A stretch of DNA of 8,628 bases from RGIG5579 sp045602025 (GCA_045602025.1 JAZSAT010000024.1:1-8628); one strand, 5' to 3'; positions 1 through 6,120 are shown, counted from the first letter of the stretch. A program made the numbers and translations. Notes: generated by a model from the letters alone, not told the origin.

Positions 1-1379
1 AGGCCTTCGTTGAGCAGTTTTGTGATGATGGTACGCTTGATCTTCAGGGAACGTGCGGCAATATCCATCAGATGATCCAGACGTATGTAGAAGTCTGCTT
101 CATCCGCTGCCTGGTATGCAATACGCGGCATATTGATGGTAACAACGCCTACGGAGCCGGTGCTTTCGCCGGAACCGAAGCAGCCACCGGATTTCTTTCT
201 GAGTTCTCTTAAGTCAAGACGGAGACGGCAGCACATGGAACGAACATCGGAGGGCTCCATATCGCTGTTGACATAGTTGGAGAAGTAGGGAGTACCGTAT
301 TTTGAGGTCATCTCAAAGAGAAGCTTGTTGTTTTCGGTCTCGGACCAATCGAAATCACGGGTGATGGAATAGGTGGGAATGGGATACTGGAAGCCTCTGC
401 CGTTGGCATCGCCCTCGATCATAATTTCGATGAAGGCACGGTTGACCATATCCATTTCCTTCTTGCAGTCACCGTATTTGAAGTCCATTCTCTTGCCGCC
501 TACGATGGCATACTCGTCCTCAAGGTCGTGGGGGCAGGTCCAGTCCAGTGTGATATTAGAGAAGGGTGCCTGAGTACCCCAACGGCTGGGAGTATTAACA
601 CCGTAAATAAAGGATTCAATACACTTCTTTACCGCATCGTAGCTGAGATTGTCCACCTTAACGAAGGGAGCAAGGTAGGTATCAAAGGAAGAGAATGCCT
701 GTGCGCCTGCCCACTCGTTCTGCATAATACCAAGGAAGTTTACCATTTGGTTGCAGAGGGTTGCAAGATGCTTTGCAGGTGCAGAGGTAATCTTACCGGC
801 AACACCGCCAAGACCCTCTTCGATCAGCTGCTTTAAGGACCAACCTGCGCAGTAGCCGGTGAGCATGGAAAGATCGTGAATGTGGATATCCGCATTCTTG
901 TGTGCACCGCTGATCTCGTCATCATAAATTTCGCTGAGCCAGTAGTTTGCGGTAATGGCGCCGGAGTTGTTCAGGATCAGACCGCCTACAGAATAGGTAA
1001 CGGTAGAGTTTTCCTTTACACGCCAGTCAATATTCTTCACATACTGGTTTACGATATCGGTATAGTCCACCAAGGTGGATTTCATATTACGGAGCTTTTC
1101 TCTCTGACGGCGGTACAGAATGTAAGCCTTTGCTACATCTGCATAGCCTGCCTGTACCAGAACGGTTTCTACACTGTCCTGAATGTCTTCCACAGCAATG
1201 ATGTCATTTTCGATCTTGGGCTCAAAATCGGAAGTAACCTTCAGTGCCAGAAAGTCGATGATGTTGTCATTGTAATTTTTCTCACAAGCCTCAAACGCCT
1301 GTTTGATGGCGGAAGAAATTTTGGAAATCTCGAAGGAAACGATCTTTCCGTCGCGCTTATTTACCTGATACATTTTCAT
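1..1379 (-). CDS. nrdD: Anaerobic (class III) ribonucleoside-triphosphate reductase, N-terminal part, cut by window edge
   Basis: NrdD reduces ribonucleoside triphosphates to deoxy forms using a glycyl radical, supplying DNA precursors without oxygen. The 459 visible codons contain no stop. Residues about 3-95 (from MYQVNKRDGKIVSFE onward) resemble an ATP-cone, the allosteric dATP/ATP-binding domain. The glycyl-radical barrel follows, with typical stretches such as NADIHIHDL, TPSRWGTQAPFSN and PSDVRSMCCRLRLD. The adjacent Cys383-Cys384 lies where the family carries the active-site thiyl-radical cysteine (T4 Cys290); by the C-R context Cys384 is the likelier one, to be settled by alignment. 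The C-terminal zinc site and glycyl-radical loop lie outside the window, and about a third of a usual protein of roughly 700 residues is missing. The first ATG (1379) overlaps the nrdG stop as ATGA. A second ATG at 1373 sits 7 nt after GGAG, a better Shine-Dalgarno distance, so either could be the start. Family assignment is secure. Confidence 0.96.
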   Translation of the reverse strand, partial: MKMYQVNKRDGKIVSFEISKISSAIKQAFEACEKNYNDNIIDFLALKVTSDFEPKIENDIIAVEDIQDSVETVLVQAGYADVAKAYILYRRQREKLRNMKSTLVDYTDIVNQYVKNIDWRVKENSTVTYSVGGLILNNSGAITANYWLSEIYDDEISGAHKNADIHIHDLSMLTGYCAGWSLKQLIEEGLGGVAGKITSAPAKHLATLCNQMVNFLGIMQNEWAGAQAFSSFDTYLAPFVKVDNLSYDAVKKCIESFIYGVNTPSRWGTQAPFSNITLDWTCPHDLEDEYAIVGGKRMDFKYGDCKKEMDMVNRAFIEIMIEGDANGRGFQYPIPTYSITRDFDWSETENNKLLFEMTSKYGTPYFSNYVNSDMEPSDVRSMCCRLRLDLRELRKKSGGCFGSGESTGSVGVVTINMPRIAYQAADEADFYIRLDHLMDIAARSLKIKRTIITKLLNEG

Positions 1380-2074
1380 TCTCCTTCTTCTTGCCCCCGA
1401 AGACTTGCTTCGGGAATATATTTTTTGATCACTCTTAAGAAATCACTCATTTCTGTGGGAGAAAAGGCTTCATAGCCTTTTCCGATCAGATTGCCCGAAT
1501 CCACAAAGCCCTGGAGAAAATATTTTTCGTTCTTTTCAAGAAACTTTCCGATTCCCTCCATATCCTCCTTGGTGTGGATCCCTTTTACCACCGTAGTACG
1601 GAATTCATAGGGGATACCCGAGGAGCGAATAACAGATACCGACTCTGCAAAACGGTCAAACAAAATTTCTTTCCCCACCGCTTTTTCGTAATGTTCGGGT
1701 GAAGATTTAATATCCATAGCTATGTAATCAATGCCCCCCTTCTTCAAAAGAAGAGAAAGGGATGCAGGATCCGATCCGTTGGTATCCAGCTTTACAAGAT
1801 ATCCCATCTCTTTCACTTTTTTTACAAAATCCGAAAGGTCGGGCTGGAGGATCGGCTCTCCCCCTGTGATACACACTCCCTCCAAAATTCCTCGGCGGGA
1901 GGCAAGGTACGAAAGAACCTCTTCCTCTTTATTCTCCCCTTCTCTGGGCGAAAGCACAAGAGAAGCGTTGTGACAGAATGGGCAGCGAAGATTGCATCCG
2001 CCCGTAAAGATCGTGCATGCCACCTTACCGGGAAAATCCAGAAGTGTCAGCTTTTGATAGCCTTGAATATTCAT
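1376..2074 (-). CDS. nrdG: Anaerobic ribonucleotide reductase activating protein, radical SAM, NrdG2 type
   Basis: This 232-residue radical SAM enzyme installs the glycyl radical on NrdD, using a [4Fe-4S] cluster and S-adenosylmethionine. The cluster motif C-NLR-C-PF-C is at Cys27, Cys31 and Cys34, preceded by LLDFPGKVACTIFTGG, which is typical of the short NrdG2 branch. The SAM-binding GGEP motif is at residues 71-74, and KLDTNG follows downstream. Length fits that branch. The start at 2074 (MNIQGYQKL) is chosen because AAGAGG lies about 7 nt upstream and the motif spacing fits. A longer open frame back to 2134 would run through the -10 and -35 boxes. The gene comes first in the operon and its TGA overlaps the nrdD ATG by four bases, implying coupled translation. 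Activase-first order is less familiar than nrdD-nrdG. A paralogous radical SAM activase for another glycyl-radical enzyme is unlikely given the adjacent nrdD. Confidence 0.94.
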   Translation of the reverse strand: MNIQGYQKLTLLDFPGKVACTIFTGGCNLRCPFCHNASLVLSPREGENKEEEVLSYLASRRGILEGVCITGGEPILQPDLSDFVKKVKEMGYLVKLDTNGSDPASLSLLLKKGGIDYIAMDIKSSPEHYEKAVGKEILFDRFAESVSVIRSSGIPYEFRTTVVKGIHTKEDMEGIGKFLEKNEKYFLQGFVDSGNLIGKGYEAFSPTEMSDFLRVIKKYIPEASLRGQEEGE

Positions 2075-2105
2075 TGTGATTCCTCTTTGAGTTTGTTGCC
2101 TACAC

Positions 2106-2134
2106 AGTATAGCACAACCGATCGTGCTTGTCAA
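2106..2134 (-). promoter_or_regulatory. Sigma-A promoter of nrdG-nrdD
   Basis: On the minus strand a perfect -35 TTGACA (2129-2134) is separated by exactly 17 bp from a -10 TATACT (2106-2111), five of six consensus bases. Transcription would begin near 2099, giving a leader of about 25 nt that carries the AAGAGG ribosome site of nrdG. The spacer contains an imperfect inverted repeat, AGCAC and GTGCT around 8 bp (2111-2128). This could be an extra operator or chance. Confidence 0.85.
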
Positions 2135-2141
2135 TACAAAA

Positions 2142-2189
2142 ACACAAGATATTGTAAATATTTTTTAGAAAAGACACAATATGTTGTGA
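2142..2189 (-). promoter_or_regulatory. Tandem NrdR-box-like operators upstream of nrdG-nrdD
   Basis: Two near-palindromic 16-mers, ACACAAGATATTGTAA (2142-2157) and ACACAATATGTTGTGA (2174-2189), match the recalled NrdR box consensus (acaCwAtATaTwGtgt) at about 13 and 14 of 16 positions. Their starts are 32 bp apart, close to three helical turns, which is the usual arrangement for paired NrdR boxes. They lie directly upstream of the -35 box of a ribonucleotide reductase operon. NrdR is the ATP/dATP-sensing repressor of such operons. Site identity is inferred from pattern and context. Confidence 0.78.
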
Positions 2190-2210
2190 TTTGCATTTTT
2201 TCACAAAAAG

Positions 2211-2247
2211 AGAGCCTCCCTCGCAAAAAATGCGAAAAAGAGGCTCT
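2211..2247 (-). terminator. Double-stem intrinsic terminator after the lipoprotein gene
   Basis: AGAGCCTC (2211-2218) pairs with GAGGCTCT (2240-2247). Inside it a second perfect stem, TCGCA/TGCGA (2221-2225 and 2231-2235), closes a five-base loop. Read on the minus strand the hairpin lies about 40 nt past the lipoprotein stop and is followed by CTTTTTG, a short U-tract. It separates the lipoprotein gene from the nrdG promoter. The plus-strand side has no immediate T-run, so it is probably one-directional. Confidence 0.75.
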
Positions 2248-2288
2248 GTTTCAATGCTTTTTTTGTTTTTTTCTTCTATTTTCAGGCA

Positions 2289-2651
2289 CTAAACCTTGCG
2301 GAAATTAAGCGTCTCCTCCCCTTCTCTAGAAAGGGTAAGCTCCGTATCGGTAACCGAATAAGAGAAGGTATCCTTTTTGCCGTCTCCCTGAATGACAAGC
2401 TTTTCTCCTTCAACGGACCAAATGCCGAAAAAGATGGAGAACGGAACCACATCCTCTGTCTTTTGTTCCAGATAGATCTCTCCGTCTTCCTTAAAATGAT
2501 AAACCATAGAGAAATTTCCAAGCTCTTCGTCCTGAATATCAATTTCCCATCGGCCCACAAGCTCTTTCCCGGGTGTTGAACAGGAAATCAAAACACCGCA
2601 CAAAAGGGCAAAGATCAATAAAAACAAAAATATGCGAGGCTTTATTTTCAT
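2289..2651 (-). CDS. Small secreted lipoprotein of unknown function
   Basis: The product is 120 residues. A type II signal peptide is clear: basic start MKIKPR, hydrophobic run at about residues 7-22, and lipobox L-I-S-C with the lipidated cysteine at residue 24. The mature part (about 97 residues) begins GKELVGRWEID and has alternating short beta-like segments ending in LTLSREGEETLNFRKV. This resembles the small lipocalin-like or beta-sandwich lipoproteins (G-x-W-E start) common in Clostridia, but no function can be assigned. ATG at 2651 is preceded by GGGG at a 7-nt distance. The gene has its own promoter and terminator, so it seems to be monocistronic. Its position between spoIIE and nrdG does not indicate a role. 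Anchoring to the outer face of the membrane is inferred from the lipobox. Confidence 0.85.
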   Translation of the reverse strand: MKIKPRIFLFLLIFALLCGVLISCSTPGKELVGRWEIDIQDEELGNFSMVYHFKEDGEIYLEQKTEDVVPFSIFFGIWSVEGEKLVIQGDGKKDTFSYSVTDTELTLSREGEETLNFRKV

Positions 2652-2681
2652 CCGTCTTCCCCTTTCGTTTTTTATGGTAAT

Positions 2682-2710
2682 ATTATGCTTGAAAGAGGCC
2701 TTTTTGTCAA
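2682..2710 (-). promoter_or_regulatory. Sigma-A promoter of the lipoprotein gene
   Basis: On the minus strand TTGACA (2705-2710, perfect) is followed after 17 bp by CATAAT (2682-2687, five of six). Predicted transcription start is near 2675, leaving a leader of about 25 nt with a GGGG ribosome site. The promoter lies about 30 nt past the spoIIE stop. No GC-rich hairpin is visible between spoIIE and this promoter, so some read-through from spoIIE is possible. Confidence 0.82.
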
Positions 2711-2740
2711 GTGAAATTACTCAAAAAATAAATATTTTGT

Positions 2741-5212
2741 TCACTTGTTATTCATAATTCTGAGAACAGAAATACTCATATCATCTCCGGAGGGTCCTTT
2801 TTCCTTTGCTGCGGAAAACAGATGGTCACAAAGATCGGCAGCAGAGTCAAAGGTTTTTCCCGACAACTGTTTTGGGAAAAAGCCCTCTTCCCCTGACTCC
2901 ACCCCATCGGAAAGCAAGATCACAAAATCCCCTTCCCTCAAAGTGAAGGCGGTTTGCTCCGCACACATTCTGCCCAAGATCCCCGCAGGCGGGGTCAAGG
3001 ATTCAATGCGGTGCAGTCGGTCTCCCCTCAAAATGTAGGAAGGCGCGGCACCGGCCTTGATAAAATTCGCTTCGCCGGAAAGCAGATCAATCTCAAGAAG
3101 ATCCACCGTGGTAAAAGTTTCATCGGTTTTACTCATCAAAAAGGTATTGAGCATCTCCAGGGTAACGCTTTTCGGCGTAGAGCAATGCATAAGCTTCTCA
3201 ATAAAGATAGCGGCAAGTCTGCTGGTAAAGGCCGCCTCTCTGCCGCTTCCCATTCCATCGCAGATCAGAGTATAAAAATAGTCTTCATCCGTTTCAAAAA
3301 AGGAAGCGTGATCGCCGCTGACCGTTTCCCCTTTTTTGGTACAGCCGTTTTTGGCACATTCCAAAGAAAGCACTCTTTTCCGCCTGAGGCGCATAACAAC
3401 ACTTTCCTCCAGCATAAAAAAGCTCGGCGTATCAAAAAGACAGCGAAATTCTTTCTCAAAATACCAAACGATCTTTTCGCTGGAAAGGCGGATCCGATCC
3501 AAAAAGACACCATAGACCTCTATGCGAAGATCCCTTTCCCCGAACACGGCCACCCTTCGGTATTCGATCCCCATTTCCTTTAAAAGCTTTACGGCACGCG
3601 CCTCAAAGGCAGGGTTGTATTCCAGCTGCTTATTCAATTCCCCCGCGGTGCTTTTCAAAAGTCTGGATACAGAGCTGTACTCCCCTGCAAGGAGTCTTGT
3701 TTTGTTATTCTTTAAAAAGCTTCCGTTCATTTCACCGAAGCGGCGGTTGATCAGATCCACAAGCTGATTCAAGCTGATGCACCTGGTACGAAAGGGCTCG
3801 GAAAAATCTTCCTTGGTAATGCTTCCCTCACTCAAAAGCTTGTTGGCTGCAAAAGATGCGGATTCCACCGATCTTGACTGTTCTTCTCCCCAACAGACAC
3901 CCGCAAGGCTGCATCGAGAGCAGTGCTCCGAGCAGCAATCGCTCACAAGTCTCAAGACCTCGGAAAACTTTGGCTTTTTGATGGTATCGGTAACCGTATA
4001 AAACACCTCGGACAGGGAAGAAAAAGCATCGCTCATATTTTTCAGCTTTTGTCTGGCATGCCGCACACTTTCCCTGTAGCTGGGATCCCGTACCAGAATT
4101 TTTTTCCTTTCCTCCTTTTCCTTGGGGAACAAAAGCTGAAGGGGAAAGAACAAAAGGGAAGCAAGAACAAAATCCGCCGTAAGATAACCAAAGCTTTCAA
4201 GACCGTCTGTATAAATGCAATATCCGCAGGAAGCAACAAAGGATACCATCAAAGCCACATAAGAGGAGTATTCAAAAAACAACCCCGCAAAAAAGCCTGC
4301 TACCGCCAAAGCAGGTGCCACAACGGTATTGGCTACGGCCATACCGCCAATCATTCCGCCTGCAGCTCCGAAAAGCGCGCCTCTTGTCTTGGCAAGAGAG
4401 AGTGTGAAAAGTGTCGCCAATACAAAAGAAAGGGAAAAGCCGAAAACCAAAACCTCTCTCAGAGCAAAGAGGAACAAATAAACAAGGGTAAAAAACGCCC
4501 CTTCCAAATACACCTTCTTTTGCGTGTAAAGAGCTCCTCGGCTTCCCCCTTCTTCCGTAAAAATATAAAAGCCGCATAAAAGATAAGTCAAAAGAGGTGT
4601 GATGATCCCAAGGCTCACCGCGCCGAAAACACCTCTTATAGGAAATCCTTCGAAGAAAGAGAGGAGCAGTCCAAGCCCTACGGCACTGACCGCGGAAAAA
4701 GTAACCCTGGCAAGAGGTGCCTCATTCAATTTACCGCCGGTAAGTCCCGCACGGGAAAGAAAGAGGATCAGGTAGGTCAGAAAATAAAAGAAGCCGTTTT
4801 TTTCCATAAAGGCAGTAGAAAGCATAACACCGGCAAACGAAGCAAGAATCGCTGCCATCTCAAGGGTCTCTCTGTCTTTGATGGTTTTGTCTTTCCGATC
4901 AAACTTTCCCCATCCTCCAAGGGCAGATAAAAGGGCAAAGCCCGCTGGATAGATCCCCAAAGGAAATTTGGCAAGGCTCACAACGAATGAAAAAGTAAAA
5001 AGAAAGCCAAAAAATAAAAGGATCGAAAAAAGCTTCTTTCCTTTTTTCTTTTTTTCGTCCTCCTCCGCCACAAGCTGCCAAAAAGCATCTCCCACCCGAA
5101 GCATCCCTTCGTAAAGATAAGAAACAGCTTTTTTCAGGATCTGTTTTGTTTTTTGAATGTTTTCCGATTTTCTTTTCTGTTTTTTCAAATTTACTTCTTT
5201 TTTCTTTTCCAT
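2741..5212 (-). CDS. spoIIE: Stage II sporulation protein E, membrane-bound PP2C serine phosphatase
   Basis: SpoIIE dephosphorylates the anti-anti-sigma factor SpoIIAA in the forespore, releasing sigma-F, and helps form the polar septum. The 823-residue length nearly equals B. subtilis SpoIIE (827). A basic, lysine-rich cytoplasmic start (1-60) is followed by a polytopic membrane region (about 61-362, roughly ten hydrophobic segments), a central regulatory region (about 365-600) and a C-terminal PP2C domain (about 625-823). Metal-binding motifs are visible: CDGMGSG with Asp652, LLSDGV with Asp769, and GDDMS with Asp810-Asp811; KAGAAPSYIL lies between them. The central region has a cysteine cluster at 426, 427, 431, 434 and 440. 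ATG at 5212 is preceded by an AGGATG-type site at about 7 nt. The gene is single and has an apparent Spo0A-type promoter. The domain order and motifs make the call secure. Confidence 0.97.
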   Translation of the reverse strand: MEKKKEVNLKKQKRKSENIQKTKQILKKAVSYLYEGMLRVGDAFWQLVAEEDEKKKKGKKLFSILLFFGFLFTFSFVVSLAKFPLGIYPAGFALLSALGGWGKFDRKDKTIKDRETLEMAAILASFAGVMLSTAFMEKNGFFYFLTYLILFLSRAGLTGGKLNEAPLARVTFSAVSAVGLGLLLSFFEGFPIRGVFGAVSLGIITPLLTYLLCGFYIFTEEGGSRGALYTQKKVYLEGAFFTLVYLFLFALREVLVFGFSLSFVLATLFTLSLAKTRGALFGAAGGMIGGMAVANTVVAPALAVAGFFAGLFFEYSSYVALMVSFVASCGYCIYTDGLESFGYLTADFVLASLLFFPLQLLFPKEKEERKKILVRDPSYRESVRHARQKLKNMSDAFSSLSEVFYTVTDTIKKPKFSEVLRLVSDCCSEHCSRCSLAGVCWGEEQSRSVESASFAANKLLSEGSITKEDFSEPFRTRCISLNQLVDLINRRFGEMNGSFLKNNKTRLLAGEYSSVSRLLKSTAGELNKQLEYNPAFEARAVKLLKEMGIEYRRVAVFGERDLRIEVYGVFLDRIRLSSEKIVWYFEKEFRCLFDTPSFFMLEESVVMRLRRKRVLSLECAKNGCTKKGETVSGDHASFFETDEDYFYTLICDGMGSGREAAFTSRLAAIFIEKLMHCSTPKSVTLEMLNTFLMSKTDETFTTVDLLEIDLLSGEANFIKAGAAPSYILRGDRLHRIESLTPPAGILGRMCAEQTAFTLREGDFVILLSDGVESGEEGFFPKQLSGKTFDSAADLCDHLFSAAKEKGPSGDDMSISVLRIMNNK

Positions 5213-5244
5213 TGCTTCACATCCTGTCTTTGTTTTGGATTATC

Positions 5245-5278
5245 ATTGTAACACCCGAAAAACGAAGGATTTGTCGAA
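5245..5278 (-). promoter_or_regulatory. Spo0A-activated-type promoter of spoIIE with 0A box
   Basis: On the minus strand a -10 TACAAT (5245-5250, five of six) lies 21 bp from a -35-like TCGACA (5272-5277, five of six). The over-long spacer is the known signature of Spo0A-dependent sigma-A promoters such as B. subtilis spoIIE and spoIIG. The -35-like element is embedded in a perfect 0A box, TTCGACA on this strand, TGTCGAA on the other (5272-5278). Predicted start is near 5238, about 26 nt before the ATG. Two degenerate partners, TTCGTTT at 5260-5266 and 5284-5290, sit exactly 12 bp to either side. Confidence 0.72.
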
Positions 5279-5343
5279 TTGAGAAACGAATCATATTTTT
5301 TCATTTTTGCGGAACAATAAAGAAAAAAACAAGGAGAAAAAAT

Positions 5344-5628
5344 ATGGATGCAAAACCCATTTTAAAAAGACATCTTTGTCTTTTGGATAACATTGTTCTT
5401 TGCCCTTCTGTTACCCTCGGCTTTTTCTGCCGAAACAAAAAGACCGGCGAAGCCTCTGGGAAGAAAAGCGTTTCCTTTCAAACAAATACCACCCTTTGGG
5501 AAGCAATGATCTTGATCGCCTCCCTCTTCGCAGTTCTTTACACCCTTCGCTGTATGATGCAAATGAAAATGAAACGAAGTATTATGAAAAAAATGAAAAA
5601 AGGACGCGGACTCTTTTGGAAAAAATGA
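5344..5628 (+). CDS. Small hypothetical membrane protein divergent from spoIIE
   Basis: The 94-residue product (MDAKPILKRHL...) is not recognised. ATG at 5344 follows a good AGGAG site (5332-5336) at a 7-nt distance, the best argument that it is translated. The N-terminal half has several cysteines and no clear domain. Residues about 52-70 (AMILIASLFAVLYTLRCMM) form one plausible transmembrane helix. The tail after it is strongly basic, rich in Lys and Met, and ends GRGLFWKK, so the tail would be cytoplasmic by the positive-inside rule. It shares the intergenic region with spoIIE, and the 0A box there could affect both, which hints at but does not prove a sporulation link. A second frame inside the first half also looks protein-like (see findings), so the gene may be frameshifted or the ORF may be spurious. 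No convincing promoter was found. Confidence 0.5.
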   Translation: MDAKPILKRHLCLLDNIVLCPSVTLGFFCRNKKTGEASGKKSVSFQTNTTLWEAMILIASLFAVLYTLRCMMQMKMKRSIMKKMKKGRGLFWKK

Positions 5629-5633
5629 AGATC

Positions 5634-5670
5634 TTGTAAATTTTTTATATATAATAGTAAGAATTTACAA
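5634..5670. repeat. AT-rich inverted repeat between the small ORF and rpsO
   Basis: TTGTAAATT (5634-5642) and AATTTACAA (5662-5670) are a perfect 9-bp inverted repeat around a 19-bp centre containing only A, T and two G. The centre includes TATAAT (5650-5655), but no -35 at the proper distance. It could be an operator, an UP-like element for the promoter downstream, or chance in AT-rich DNA. Confidence 0.45.
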
Positions 5671-5679
5671 ATTCAAAAG

Positions 5680-5698
5680 AAAAAGCCTTGCTTTTTTT
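5680..5698 (+). terminator. Possible weak terminator after the small ORF
   Basis: AAAAAGC (5680-5686) can pair with GCTTTTT (5690-5696) across a three-base loop, and the T-run continues to 5698. Only two G-C pairs support the stem, so it is weak. It overlaps the proposed rpsO -35 box. It lies about 50 nt past the small ORF stop. Confidence 0.3.
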
Positions 5699-5716
5699 GT
5701 TCTTCTGTGGTAAAAT
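5688..5716 (+). promoter_or_regulatory. Candidate rpsO-pnp promoter with extended -10
   Basis: TTGCTT (5688-5693) is followed after exactly 17 bp by TAAAAT (5711-5716, five of six). The TG dinucleotide at 5708-5709 makes it an extended -10, which would compensate for the poor -35. Predicted start is near 5723, giving a 5' leader of about 134 nt before rpsO. Confidence 0.55.
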
Positions 5717-5721
5717 TTTCT

Positions 5722-5856
5722 CTGCTCCGCCTGTGGTAAGGCGAAGCAGAACACAGAATCCGTAACGCAGTGAAGGGGTAAATGTCTTTTTTCAAAAAAA
5801 GGCCGTTCACCTGCCCTTGCCGGGTTACAGGATCAGAATTTATGGAGGTGAAAACC
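5722..5856 (+). ncRNA. Structured rpsO leader, candidate S15 autoregulatory RNA
   Basis: The leader has two designed-looking hairpins. The first pairs CTGCT/AGCAG and CGCC/GGCG (5722-5731 with 5740-5749) with one symmetric C-A mismatch and an 8-nt loop TGTGGTAA. The loop bases TGTG (5732-5735) can pair with CACA (5752-5755) just downstream, forming a pseudoknot. The second, CCTGCCC (5810-5816) with GGG (5822-5824) and CAGG (5828-5831), has a three-base UUA bulge and ends 14 nt before GGAGG (5844-5848). S15 is known to repress its own mRNA through leader structures that differ between phyla. Assignment here rests on position and folding by eye only. Confidence 0.5.
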
Positions 5857-6120
5857 ATGCTGAAAGAAGAAAAGCAGCAAATCATTACCACTTACGCAAC
5901 TCACGAAGGAGACACCGGATCTCCCGAGGTTCAGATCGCAATCCTGACCTCAAGAATCAACACTCTTACCGAGCATTTGAAGGCCAACAAGAAGGACCAT
6001 CACTCTCGCAGAGGTATGCTCAAAATGGTAGGTCACAGAAGAAACCTGCTCGGCTACCTTCAGAAGAAGGACATCAACCGTTACAGAGCAATCATCGAGA
6101 AGCTCGGTCTGAGAAAGTAA
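5857..6120 (+). CDS. rpsO: 30S ribosomal protein S15
   Basis: S15 is a primary 16S rRNA-binding protein that organises the central domain of the small subunit. The 87-residue product matches the usual length (88-89). Hallmarks run in order: MLKEEKQQIITTYATHEGDTGSPEVQIAILTSRI, then LTEHLKANKKDHHSRRGMLKMVGHRRNLLGYL, then an end in LGLRK. The GDTGSPEVQ, HHSRRGL-type and RRNLLGYL segments are the rRNA-contacting and core helices. The start at 5857 is chosen because GGAGGTG (5844-5850) lies 6 nt upstream. In-frame ATGs at 5782 and 5842 would add residues absent from the family, and the second is part of the Shine-Dalgarno itself. The gene is followed 12 nt later by pnp, a widely conserved pair. 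C-ending codons dominate, as expected for high expression. Confidence 0.97.
   Translation: MLKEEKQQIITTYATHEGDTGSPEVQIAILTSRINTLTEHLKANKKDHHSRRGMLKMVGHRRNLLGYLQKKDINRYRAIIEKLGLRK

Noticed and set aside
876..1475. 199-codon open frame on the plus strand
   Set aside because: It is antisense to the conserved N-terminal part of nrdD and crosses into nrdG. There is no ribosome site and no recognisable protein.
2075..2134. Longer N-terminus for nrdG starting at 2134
   Set aside because: The extra 20 residues would be encoded by the -10/-35 promoter and leader, and NrdG2 proteins start close to the MNIQGYQKL position, where a good Shine-Dalgarno exists.
2954..4579. Several plus-strand open frames of 70-218 codons within spoIIE
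   Set aside because: All are antisense to an intact SpoIIE with conserved motifs. They have no ribosome sites and give basic, low-complexity translations.
5782..5856. Upstream in-frame ATG for rpsO giving 25 extra residues
   Set aside because: S15 proteins start at MLKEEK-like sequence, GGAGGTG is correctly placed for 5857, and the upstream ATG has its G-rich stretch too close.
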